Below are positions 16,850 to 23,887 of a stretch of DNA of 54,631 bases, piece after piece; position 1 is the stretch's first letter, and every line of letters begins with the position of its first letter. The notes below the pieces were generated by a model. The model did not search any database. It was not told where the DNA came from and saw only the letters and a list, made by a program, of their open reading frames with translations. The stretch comes from JBFIHZ01 sp041601535 (GTDB taxonomy: Bacteria; Pseudomonadota; Gammaproteobacteria; Xanthomonadales; SZUA-36), in the NCBI GenBank assembly GCA_041601535.1, contig JBFIHZ010000002.1, forward strand, positions 1-54,631. The letters run 5' to 3'. The translations under genes were made by a program, and so were the position numbers.

Positions 16850-16921
16850 TCCCTACAGTTTGACGGTCCCATTAATTCCCTCGCCGTCACTAGATCCCTG
16901 GTAGATTATAGTTATTCTCTC

Positions 16922-16938
16922 GGTGTACTTCCGTGTAC
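16922..16938. repeat. Short repeat copy 2 in nrdJa-nrdJb spacer
   Basis: GGTGTACTTCCGTGTAC, 17 bp, 97 bp from copy 1 with one mismatch, followed by a similar tail ending in CACCTCC. With GGTACACC at 16942-16949 it forms a 7-bp stem (GGTGTAC/GTACACC). Confidence 0.8.
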
Positions 16939-16970
16939 TTCGGTACACCTCCGTTGTCTGCTTGCAGCCG

Positions 16971-19121
16971 TCAGAACTTGCCGTAATACCCCTCTTTCAG
17001 GGCATCAAACAGGTTGGCCGCGGTATGGGTTTCCCCATCGTATTCAATTTCTTCGTTGCCCTTGACTTCAACCACTTCACCATCGTCCAGCACAAACCGG
17101 TAGGTGGTATTGGCCAGATCATGGTCCTTGACCAGCACACCCTGGAAAGCTTCAGGGTTGAAGCGAAACGTGGTGCAACCCTTCAGACCCTTGCTGTGAG
17201 CATAGGTGTAGATATCCTTGAAGTTCTCATAAGCGTAGTCCGTGGGCACATTGGCGGTCTTGGAAATGGATGAATCCACCCACAACTGCGCTGCCGCCTG
17301 AATATCCACGTGTTGCGCCGGATCAATATCCTCGGCCGTGATGAAGTACTCCGGTAACCGGCCGGCATCATCTTCGGCATACGGCATTGCCCGGGGGTTG
17401 ATCAATTTGCGGTAGGCCAGCAACTCGTAGCTGAACACTTCCACTTTTTCCTTGGTTTTGCGCCCTTCGCGAATCACATTACGGCTGTAGTGGTGGGCAA
17501 AACTGGGCTCAATGCCATTGGACACGTTATTGGCCAACGACAGGGAAATCGTGCCCGTTGGCGCGATGGACGTGTGGTGGGTAAAGCGGGCGCCTTCTTC
17601 GGCCAGCGCGGCCACCAGTTCGGGCGCATGCTCGGCCACGCGCTGCATATAGCGGCTATAGCGCGCGTGCAATACTTTGCCACTGACCGTATCACCCGGC
17701 TTGTAACCGTCATCGGCCATTTCCGGCCGGCGGCGCAGCATGTCACCGGTCACGGTAAACTCTTCCGCCATGATCGGTGCCGGACCTTTCTCACGCGCCA
17801 GTTCCAGCGCTTCCTCCCAGCCAGCCAGGGCCATTTCCCGGGCTACCTTTTCGGTGAACTCCAGTGAGTCCGGCGCGCCATACTTCATGCGCAACATGGT
17901 GAGGGTGGAACCCAGCCCCAAAAAGCCCATGCCATGGCGCCGCTTGCGGGCGATCTCATCGCGTTGTTTTTCCAGCGGCAAACCGTTAATTTCGACCACG
18001 TTGTCAAGCATGCGTGTGAACACGCGAACCACCTTGTGGTATTCGTCCCAGTTGAACCGGGCGTTTTCGGTGAACGGCTGTTCCACGAAGCGCGTCAGGT
18101 TGACGGACCCCAGCAGGCAGGCACCATACGGTGGCAGCGGTTGCTCTCCGCATGGGTTGGTGGCGCGGATGTTTTCGCAATACCAGTTGTTGTTCATCTC
18201 GTTGATGCGGTCGATCAGGATGAAGCCCGGCTCGGCAAAATCGTAAGTGGAAGACATGATCATGTCCCACAGCCGCCGTGCCGGCACCGTTTTGTAAATA
18301 CGGCAGGCTACCAGCCCGTCTTCGCGGCTGACATAGCCGTCCGCATGCGGCCACTCGCGCCATAACACCTGCTCGCCATCGTTCAGGTCCACATCCTGCG
18401 CTTCGTGTTCATTGATCGGGAAAGCCAAGGGCCACAGGCCGTCGCTTTGCACCGCCTGCATGAATTCATCGGTGATCAGCAGGGAACAGTTGAATTGGCG
18501 CAAGCGGCCATCTTCCCGTTTGGCGCGGATGAATTCCATGACATCCGGATGACCGATCTCAAACGTTGCCATCTGCGCGCCGCGCCGGCCACCGGCCGAT
18601 GACACGGTAAAGCACATCTTGTCGTAGATATCCATGAAGCTGAGCGGACCGGAGGTGTACGCTCCGGCACCGGAGACGTATGCTCCTTTCGGCCGCAGGG
18701 TGGAAAACTCATAGCCTATGCCGCAACCGGCTTTAAGGGTCAGCCCGGCCTCGTGCACTTTTTCCAGGATGCCATTCATGGAATCACTGATGATGCCCGA
18801 TACCGTGCAGTTGATGGTCGACGTGGCTGGCTTGTGTGCCTGGGCACCGGCGTTGGAGGTAATCCGGCCAGCCGGAATGGCTCCCCGGCGCAGCGCCCAT
18901 AAAAATTGCTCGTACCACTTGGCGCGTTTTTCTTCGCTGTCTTCGGCGTCTGCCAAAGCGCGTGCCACCCGCTTGTACGTGTCATCGATAGTGATATCGA
19001 TGGCTTCCCCCGACTTGGACTTCAGCCGGTATTTCTTGTCCCATATATCCAGTGACGCTTCCTGCAAGGGAATGTCTTGTGAATCAGTACCAATGGCCTC
19101 AACCTGAACGCTGCTCATCAA
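16971..19121 (-). CDS. nrdJa: Ribonucleotide reductase class II, large catalytic component NrdJa
   Basis: Adenosylcobalamin-dependent reductase catalytic chain, 716 aa, making deoxynucleotides with or without oxygen. Seen: an N-terminal region with Y-K-R-V-A-R-A-L-A-D-A, the first reducing cysteine in S-T-I-N-C-T-V-S-G, the active-site block A-T-N-P-C-G-E-Q-P-L-P-P-Y-G-A-C (N-x-C-x-E), G-M-G-F-L-G-L-G, and the phosphate-binding A-P-T-G-T-I-S-L-S. The C-terminus stops after a short V-E-V-K-G-N-E-E-I-E-Y domain and lacks the cysteine tail, which NrdJb supplies. Two NrdR-like boxes lie 39 bp or more upstream, implying repression by NrdR. No nrdA/nrdB or nrdD is in the window. Confidence 0.93.
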   Translation of the reverse strand: MMSSVQVEAIGTDSQDIPLQEASLDIWDKKYRLKSKSGEAIDITIDDTYKRVARALADAEDSEEKRAKWYEQFLWALRRGAIPAGRITSNAGAQAHKPATSTINCTVSGIISDSMNGILEKVHEAGLTLKAGCGIGYEFSTLRPKGAYVSGAGAYTSGPLSFMDIYDKMCFTVSSAGGRRGAQMATFEIGHPDVMEFIRAKREDGRLRQFNCSLLITDEFMQAVQSDGLWPLAFPINEHEAQDVDLNDGEQVLWREWPHADGYVSREDGLVACRIYKTVPARRLWDMIMSSTYDFAEPGFILIDRINEMNNNWYCENIRATNPCGEQPLPPYGACLLGSVNLTRFVEQPFTENARFNWDEYHKVVRVFTRMLDNVVEINGLPLEKQRDEIARKRRHGMGFLGLGSTLTMLRMKYGAPDSLEFTEKVAREMALAGWEEALELAREKGPAPIMAEEFTVTGDMLRRRPEMADDGYKPGDTVSGKVLHARYSRYMQRVAEHAPELVAALAEEGARFTHHTSIAPTGTISLSLANNVSNGIEPSFAHHYSRNVIREGRKTKEKVEVFSYELLAYRKLINPRAMPYAEDDAGRLPEYFITAEDIDPAQHVDIQAAAQLWVDSSISKTANVPTDYAYENFKDIYTYAHSKGLKGCTTFRFNPEAFQGVLVKDHDLANTTYRFVLDDGEVVEVKGNEEIEYDGETHTAANLFDALKEGYYGKF

Positions 19122-19159
19122 TTCTACCGTCTAATTCTTTGGTTTTATTTGATTATGCG

Positions 19160-19175
19160 ACACAATTTATTGTGC
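19160..19175 (-). promoter_or_regulatory. NrdR box (proximal), nrdJa promoter
   Basis: ACACAATTTATTGTGC, a 16-bp imperfect palindrome matching the known ACAC-(A/T-rich)-GTGT NrdR operator in all but the last base. It overlaps a -10-like CACAAT (minus strand, 19169-19174). Confidence 0.8.
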
Positions 19176-19197
19176 GCTAGTTTTTATTTGGACACAA
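19169..19197 (-). promoter_or_regulatory. Candidate nrdJa promoter
   Basis: On the minus strand TTGTGT (19192-19197), a 17-bp spacer and CACAAT (19169-19174). Each hexamer lies inside one of the NrdR-like boxes, so bound repressor would cover both. The hexamers are only moderate matches. Confidence 0.45.
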
Positions 19198-19207
19198 GAT
19201 ATTGTGT
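19192..19207 (-). promoter_or_regulatory. NrdR box (distal), nrdJa promoter
   Basis: ACACAAGATATTGTGT, a 16-bp near-perfect palindrome. Its centre is 32 bp from that of the proximal box, the three-helical-turn spacing typical of paired NrdR operators. Confidence 0.85.
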
Positions 19208-19250
19208 CAGCGGGGCAAACAATACGCCCACTAAGGCGCACTGTCAAATG

Positions 19251-19418
19251 TCATCTGCCAGCAGCAATGGGCTTGAAGAGAATTTTATTTATTTTATTTT
19301 TCATGATGTTAGAATTGTTTTTGGATAAATTACCTAGCAGGTCCGCAGACCGCTTGCGGCGGAAATCCGCACGGTTGAAGCATTTCGCTTTATCGCAAAC
19401 GCTGCAGCCGCAGGCCAT
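19251..19418 (-). CDS. Possible small cysteine-rich protein (unrecognised)
   Basis: A 55-codon open frame read toward nrdJa, between it and trmL. It starts M-A-C-G-C-S-V-C-D-K-A-K-C, giving C-x-C-x2-C-x4-C, a possible metal-binding pattern, followed by a basic stretch (R-R-K-R) and an asparagine/lysine-rich tail. The frame stays open upstream of the ATG and adds two more cysteines (C-L-L-K-C), reaching into the trmL start. The ribosome site is weak (GGGCGG). The first half has ordinary codon use; the second is AT-rich and looks like leader DNA. It could equally be chance. Confidence 0.25.
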   Translation of the reverse strand: MACGCSVCDKAKCFNRADFRRKRSADLLGNLSKNNSNIMKNKINKILFKPIAAGR

Positions 19419-19468
19419 GTAGCCGCCCAGCGGACACTTAAGCAGACAACCGTCAGGAAACGAAACTT

Positions 19469-19933
19469 GTGTTCAATGTCATTTTGTATCAGCCCGAGAT
19501 CCCCCCGAATACGGGGAACATTATCCGCCTGTGCGCCAACACCGGGTCGAAGCTGCATCTGATTGATCCCCTGGGGTTCGAACTGGATGACCGGCGCTTG
19601 CGGCGGGCCGGACTGGATTACCACGAAATGGCCCGGGTGACACGTTACCCGGACTGGCCGGCGTTTACGGAAAGCCACCCTGACATGCGGTTGTGGGGGC
19701 TGTCGTCACGTGGCAAGGTGCGCTATGACCAGGCTTCGTTCCAGCCGGGGGACGGATTGCTTTTCGGTCCGGAAACCCGCGGACTGCCGGATGGGCTGGG
19801 GCCGATGCAGTCAACGACCCACTGGCTGCGTCTGCCCATGCAGGTAAATAACCGCAGCCTGAACCTGTCCAACACCGTGGCGGTGGTGTTGTATGAAGCC
19901 TTGCGGCAGGCAGATTTCAACGGACTGGCATGA
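19469..19933 (+). CDS. trmL: tRNA (cytidine(34)-2'-O)-methyltransferase
   Basis: SPOUT-class methyltransferase that 2'-O-methylates the wobble base of leucine tRNAs. The 154-aa protein starts at a GTG (an AGGAAA site lies upstream) with F-N-V-I-L-Y-Q-P-E-I-P-P-N-T-G-N-I-I-R-L, the family's N-terminal signature. The C-terminal knot has G-P-E-T-R-G-L-P and L-P-M-Q-V-N-N-R-S-L-N-L-S-N-T-V for S-adenosylmethionine binding. It is short like TrmL/YibK and lacks the extra domains of TrmH or TrmJ. It converges on gpsA with a 22-bp gap and no clear terminator. Confidence 0.95.
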   Translation: MFNVILYQPEIPPNTGNIIRLCANTGSKLHLIDPLGFELDDRRLRRAGLDYHEMARVTRYPDWPAFTESHPDMRLWGLSSRGKVRYDQASFQPGDGLLFGPETRGLPDGLGPMQSTTHWLRLPMQVNNRSLNLSNTVAVVLYEALRQADFNGLA

Positions 19934-19955
19934 AGCGTTCCCGGCCACGCCGTGC

Positions 19956-20990
19956 TTACAGGGTTTCCGCTTTTTGCTCTCGCGACAATAACTCGCGCAG
20001 ACATTGCTTGGGGCTCCAGCCATGATGAATGATGCCGTATACCTGCTCCGACAAGGGCATTTCCACCTCGTAGCGCTGTGCCAGCCGCCACACTTCCTCC
20101 GCGGTGCTCACCCCTTCCACCACCTGGCGAATGTCCGCCAGGGCCTGCTGCATTGACTCACCGGCACCCAAGGCCAGGCCAAAGCGGCGGTTACGTGACA
20201 GATCACCGGTACAGGTCAACACCAGGTCGCCCATGCCGGCCAGGCCAATCAGGGTTTGTTCGCACGCCCCGAGACTGCGCCCCAAACGCATCATTTCTGC
20301 CAATCCCCGGGTGATCAGAGCTGCCCGCGCGTTATTCCCCAGCCCCATGCCATCGGCAATGCCGGTAGCCACGGCCAGCACATTCTTCACTGCCCCGCCC
20401 AATTCGGCGCCCACGATATCGTCACTGGTATAAGCGCGAAAATTCTGCCCGTGCAACGCCCGGGCGATGCGTTGGCAATATGCTTGCTCGGTGCCGGCCA
20501 CGGTGACGGCGGTGGGTAGATCGCGCGCCACTTCAACCGCAAACGAGGGTCCCGTCACCACCGCCAGTGGTCGCTGTTCCCCCACCAGATCCTGTGCAGC
20601 CTGGTGCAGGAACCTCCCGCTGCCGGGCTGCAAACCCTTGCAGGCCCAACTCACGCCCTGCCCTGGCCGCAACAGTGGCTTGACCTGTTGCAATACTCCG
20701 GCGAATGCATGGCTGGGTACCACCAGCAGCAGTTCATCGCTGCGCCCCACTGCCTCAGCAAGGTCGGCGGTAAATTCGATATCGGCAGGAAACGCGATGC
20801 CGGGCAGGAACCGTTCATTGCTGCCGCTGTTGCGCATCGCATCCATGTGCTCAGGGGAACGCCCCCAGAGCACGCACTGATGGCCTGCACGGCTTAATTG
20901 CATGGCCAGCGCCGAGCCCCAGGAACCGGCTCCAAGCACCGCAATCCGCAGTGCCTGGTGGTCCGTGTCTGCGGAGCGTTCAGCGCTCAT
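19956..20990 (-). CDS. gpsA: NAD(P)H-dependent glycerol-3-phosphate dehydrogenase
   Basis: Reduces dihydroxyacetone phosphate to sn-glycerol 3-phosphate, the backbone for phospholipids. At 344 aa it is full length. The NAD(P)-binding motif V-L-G-A-G-S-W-G-S-A-L-A is at residues 18-29. The C-terminal helical domain carries the E-L-G-G-A-V-K-N-V-L-A-V-A-T-G signature with the catalytic lysine, and G-L-A-G-M-G-D-L-V-L-T-C. It lies 11 bp downstream of secB on the same strand. The rhodanese-secB-gpsA order is seen widely in gammaproteobacteria. Confidence 0.96.
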   Translation of the reverse strand: MSAERSADTDHQALRIAVLGAGSWGSALAMQLSRAGHQCVLWGRSPEHMDAMRNSGSNERFLPGIAFPADIEFTADLAEAVGRSDELLLVVPSHAFAGVLQQVKPLLRPGQGVSWACKGLQPGSGRFLHQAAQDLVGEQRPLAVVTGPSFAVEVARDLPTAVTVAGTEQAYCQRIARALHGQNFRAYTSDDIVGAELGGAVKNVLAVATGIADGMGLGNNARAALITRGLAEMMRLGRSLGACEQTLIGLAGMGDLVLTCTGDLSRNRRFGLALGAGESMQQALADIRQVVEGVSTAEEVWRLAQRYEVEMPLSEQVYGIIHHGWSPKQCLRELLSREQKAETL

Positions 20991-21001
20991 GTGCGGCTCG
21001 C

Positions 21002-21544
21002 TCAGGTATTGGTGGAGAACTCCGCCGGAACCACTCCATCTGCCTCAGCGGCAGACCCGGGCTGGGCTTTTTGCTGATTGGCCAGTTCCTGCATGCGCTG
21101 GGCATACAACTGTTCAAAATTGACTGGCTGCAGGGTCAGCGGAGGGAATCCACCTTCAGCCACCATGCCTGAGATGGCATGACGGGCATAAGGGAACAGG
21201 GTATTGGGGCACATGGTGTTCATGACCGCGTGCGTGGCCTGTTCGTTAAAGCCTGAAATCAGGAAAATACCAGCCTGCGCCACTTCGGCCAGGTAGGCGG
21301 TTTTTTCACCCAGGGTGGCGGTGACCGTCACGGTCAGCACCACTTCATGCAGGTTCTCACCCAGGTCTTCAACCCGTTGCGCCAGGCTCATTTTAACGTC
21401 GGCCTGGCCCTGTTCCTGAAAAATCTCCGGAGCATTCGGTAATTCAAAAGACACGTCTTTCATATAAAGCTTTTGAATCTGGAACTGTGCTGCGGCAATG
21501 TCTTCCGGCGTCATTACCGGGTTTTTGCTTTGCTCTTCTGCCAT
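21002..21544 (-). CDS. secB: Protein-export chaperone SecB
   Basis: Tetrameric cytoplasmic chaperone that keeps preproteins unfolded and passes them to SecA. The 180-aa protein begins with a short polar leader followed by F-Q-I-Q-K-L-Y-M-K-D-V-S-F-E-L-P, the diagnostic SecB segment. It continues with a beta-rich core including V-V-L-T-V-T-V-T-A and the P-N-T-L-F-P-Y-A-R block, then P-P-L-T-L-Q-P-V-N-F. The C-terminal tail is acidic and disordered, as usual. It is flanked by the rhodanese gene (144 bp upstream) and gpsA (11 bp downstream). Many proteins in this window carry Sec signal peptides that could use it. Confidence 0.96.
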   Translation of the reverse strand: MAEEQSKNPVMTPEDIAAAQFQIQKLYMKDVSFELPNAPEIFQEQGQADVKMSLAQRVEDLGENLHEVVLTVTVTATLGEKTAYLAEVAQAGIFLISGFNEQATHAVMNTMCPNTLFPYARHAISGMVAEGGFPPLTLQPVNFEQLYAQRMQELANQQKAQPGSAAEADGVVPAEFSTNT

Positions 21545-21688
21545 GTTTTGATCACTCTGTTTGAATAATGAGCCGCACGCCGGTGGCGGCAGCGAGGTCG
21601 GGGATTATCCCATCTGACCCAATGGAAGGCCAGTTTTACGCGGTTGGCATGCCATCACTGACTTTGACGGCCCGCCAGGCCAATCCGG

Positions 21689-22111
21689 CTAGCGGGTTAC
21701 CGGGTACTGGTCACTTTGCCACTGCAACATGCCGCCCTTAAGTACCGCCAGCTCGGAAACACCGAGCTTTTTCAGCTTGATGGCTGCCTGCATGGCCGTC
21801 TGTCCCGTTTTACACACCAGCAATACCTTCTTGTCTTTCAGCTTCTGCACCTCGGCATCCGCCTTGTCGATACGTGACATGGTGATATTGCGGGCATCGA
21901 CGATATGCCCCTTGTTGAAATCCGCCACGGAAGAGACATCCACTACCACGGCCCGGGGATCGTTGATCCAGGCCACGGACTGTGCCGGGCTCAATTCGGT
22001 CAGGCCCTGCAGCTTGCGCACCAGCTCGGTCCATATCAGCAAGCCCAGTACCGCGATAAACCCTATTGACAACAAAGGGTGCCGGCCGGCAAATTCGATC
22101 AACTGTTCCAT
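21689..22111 (-). CDS. Membrane-anchored rhodanese-like protein
   Basis: Single rhodanese domain of 140 aa behind an N-terminal transmembrane helix (L-L-S-I-G-F-I-A-V-L-G-L-L-I-W, residues ~13-27). The domain runs from S-P-A-Q-S-V-A-W-I to the C-terminus. It has the active-site cysteine in V-C-K-T-G-Q-T-A and D-V-S-S-V-A-D-F near its start, so persulfide chemistry is plausible. The ATG at 22111 has AGGA 4 nt upstream; the longer open frame to 22159 adds an unlikely extension. Genes of this type (YibN-like) sit next to secB in many gammaproteobacteria. The exact sulfur acceptor is unknown. Confidence 0.88.
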   Translation of the reverse strand: MEQLIEFAGRHPLLSIGFIAVLGLLIWTELVRKLQGLTELSPAQSVAWINDPRAVVVDVSSVADFNKGHIVDARNITMSRIDKADAEVQKLKDKKVLLVCKTGQTAMQAAIKLKKLGVSELAVLKGGMLQWQSDQYPVTR

Positions 22112-22347
22112 AATGTCCTGTTTTCCATATCTGTATCGCGGTTTGACAAGTTCCGGCAATCAGGCCTTCAGCAGCAAGGCCAATTGACGCTGCGGCCCGG
22201 CGCAGCTTGTGGAATAATTGCATCTTTGTGCTTGCCAGGCAAAACGTGCATCGTCATGCGTCCTGACCTGGCAGCATTCAAGTGGAGTCACATGCCCAGG
22301 AATGCAAGGCTTTGACCCCCAAGCGGCAAAATCACCCCGGAGTATCC

Positions 22348-23877
22348 ATGAGCCCTGTTAAAAAACCCCTTGTCCTGATGATTCTTGATGGCTGGGGATA
22401 CCGTGAAGCCACCGATTTCAATGCCATCGCCATGGCCCGCACTCCCTGCTGGGACCACTTGTGGCAACACAATCCGCATGCCTTGATTGAAACATCCGGC
22501 GAATCGGTCGGTCTTCCCGGCGGACAAATGGGAAATTCCGAAGTGGGCCATATGAATATCGGCGCGGGCCGCATTGTCTACCAGGATTTCACCCGCATTA
22601 CCAAAGCCATCCATGATGGCGAATTCGAACATAACCAAGCACTCAGCCAGGCGGTCGATGCCGCGATTCAGGCCAAAGGAACAGTGCACATCATGGGGCT
22701 GCTATCGCCCGGCGGCGTGCACAGCCACGATGAACACTTCCAGGCCACGGTAAAACTGGCGGCACAACAAGGCGCAGCTCGCATCGCAGTGCACGCCTTT
22801 CTGGATGGGCGTGATACCCCACCGCGCAGCGCCGGCCCCTCGATCAAGGCCATGCAAGCGCTGCTGGATGGTATCGATGGTGCTGATTTTGCCACGCTCA
22901 GCGGGCGGTATTTCGCGATGGACCGTGACAAACGCTGGGACCGGGTTCGCAAGGCCTATGACAACATGGTTGATGGCACCACCGAATTTTCCTATGCGAC
23001 CGCCGAGGAGGCCCTTGAGGCAGCGTACGAACGTGATGAGAATGACGAATTCGTGCAACCATCACGGCTGCACAACCAGCCCCTGATAAAGGCCGGGGAC
23101 AGCATCATTTTTGTCAATTTCAGGGCAGACCGGGCGCGCGAACTGACCCTGGCATTTGTCGACCCTGAATTCGACGGGTTTGAGCGGCCGCAGGTATCAC
23201 TGTCCGCTTTTGCCTGCATGACCGAGTACCTGGCCGGTTTGCCAGTCAGCGTGGCTTTTCCTTCCGAAACCCTGCCACAATTGCTGGCTGAAGTGCTGTC
23301 GCAAAACGGCCTGCGCCAGCTGCGCATCGCCGAAACTGAAAAATATGCTCACGTGACATTTTTCTTCAACGGCGGTGTGGAACAACCCTTTCCGCTGGAG
23401 GACCGCAAGCTGATCCCGTCGCCCCAGGTTGCCACCTATGATCTGCAACCTGAAATGAGCGCACCGGAACTGGCTCGCGAACTCAGCCAGGCCATTCGCG
23501 GGCGGGAATACGACGTGATTATCTGCAACGTCGCCAACCCGGACATGGTCGGCCATTCCGGCAAACTGGACGCTGCCATCGCCGCGGTTGAAGCCGTGGA
23601 CCGCTGCCTGACAGAGGTGATCCGGGCGATAGACGAAACCGGTGGTGAAGTCCTGATTACCGCTGACCACGGCAACGTGGAACAGATGCGGGATGAACAC
23701 AGCGGCCAGCAACATACCGCACACACCACCAACCCGGTTCCACTGCTGTTCCATGGACGCAAGGCAGAGATGGACACAAGTGGTTCATTGCGCGATATCG
23801 CGCCCACCATGCTGCACCTGCTGGGTTTGCCGCAACCGGAGGTTATGACCGGCCGACCATTGATCAGGTTGAGCTGA
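22348..23877 (+). CDS. gpmI: 2,3-bisphosphoglycerate-independent phosphoglycerate mutase
   Basis: Manganese enzyme interconverting 3- and 2-phosphoglycerate in glycolysis and gluconeogenesis. It is 509 aa, the standard length. Visible motifs: the metal-binding L-M-I-L-D-G-W-G-Y near residue 10; the phosphorylated serine in P-G-G-Q-M-G-N-S-E-V-G-H; H-A-F-L-D-G-R-D-T-P-P; N-F-R-A-D-R-A-R; and C-terminal N-P-D-M-V-G-H-S-G and T-A-D-H-G-N-V-E. The ATG at 22348 follows a CCGGAG site; the upstream in-frame start at 22282 is less likely. It leads a probable operon with the envC-like gene (10 bp apart) and ctpA, an order conserved in gammaproteobacteria. Confidence 0.96.
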   Translation: MSPVKKPLVLMILDGWGYREATDFNAIAMARTPCWDHLWQHNPHALIETSGESVGLPGGQMGNSEVGHMNIGAGRIVYQDFTRITKAIHDGEFEHNQALSQAVDAAIQAKGTVHIMGLLSPGGVHSHDEHFQATVKLAAQQGAARIAVHAFLDGRDTPPRSAGPSIKAMQALLDGIDGADFATLSGRYFAMDRDKRWDRVRKAYDNMVDGTTEFSYATAEEALEAAYERDENDEFVQPSRLHNQPLIKAGDSIIFVNFRADRARELTLAFVDPEFDGFERPQVSLSAFACMTEYLAGLPVSVAFPSETLPQLLAEVLSQNGLRQLRIAETEKYAHVTFFFNGGVEQPFPLEDRKLIPSPQVATYDLQPEMSAPELARELSQAIRGREYDVIICNVANPDMVGHSGKLDAAIAAVEAVDRCLTEVIRAIDETGGEVLITADHGNVEQMRDEHSGQQHTAHTTNPVPLLFHGRKAEMDTSGSLRDIAPTMLHLLGLPQPEVMTGRPLIRLS

Positions 23878-23887
23878 CCGGCAGCTG

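Larger units (their letters stand above)
16586..16970. other. Structured spacer between nrdJa and nrdJb
   Basis: 385 bp with no supported gene. On the minus strand, in order of transcription from nrdJa, it has a hairpin (16922-16949), a predicted long-range fold (CTAC/GTAG and TGACGG/CCGTCA pairings over about 16854-16905), a second hairpin followed by a T-run (16818-16849), and then a GC-rich stretch near 16680-16735 with a further ACACGGAAGTGT palindrome. Open frames running through it show no recognisable protein signature. Confidence 0.7.

Noticed and set aside
16582..16890. Open frame of ~102 codons in the nrdJa-nrdJb spacer
   Set aside because: No ribosome site, no family signature, and arginine/cysteine-rich composition typical of a shadow frame over a structured GC-rich region.
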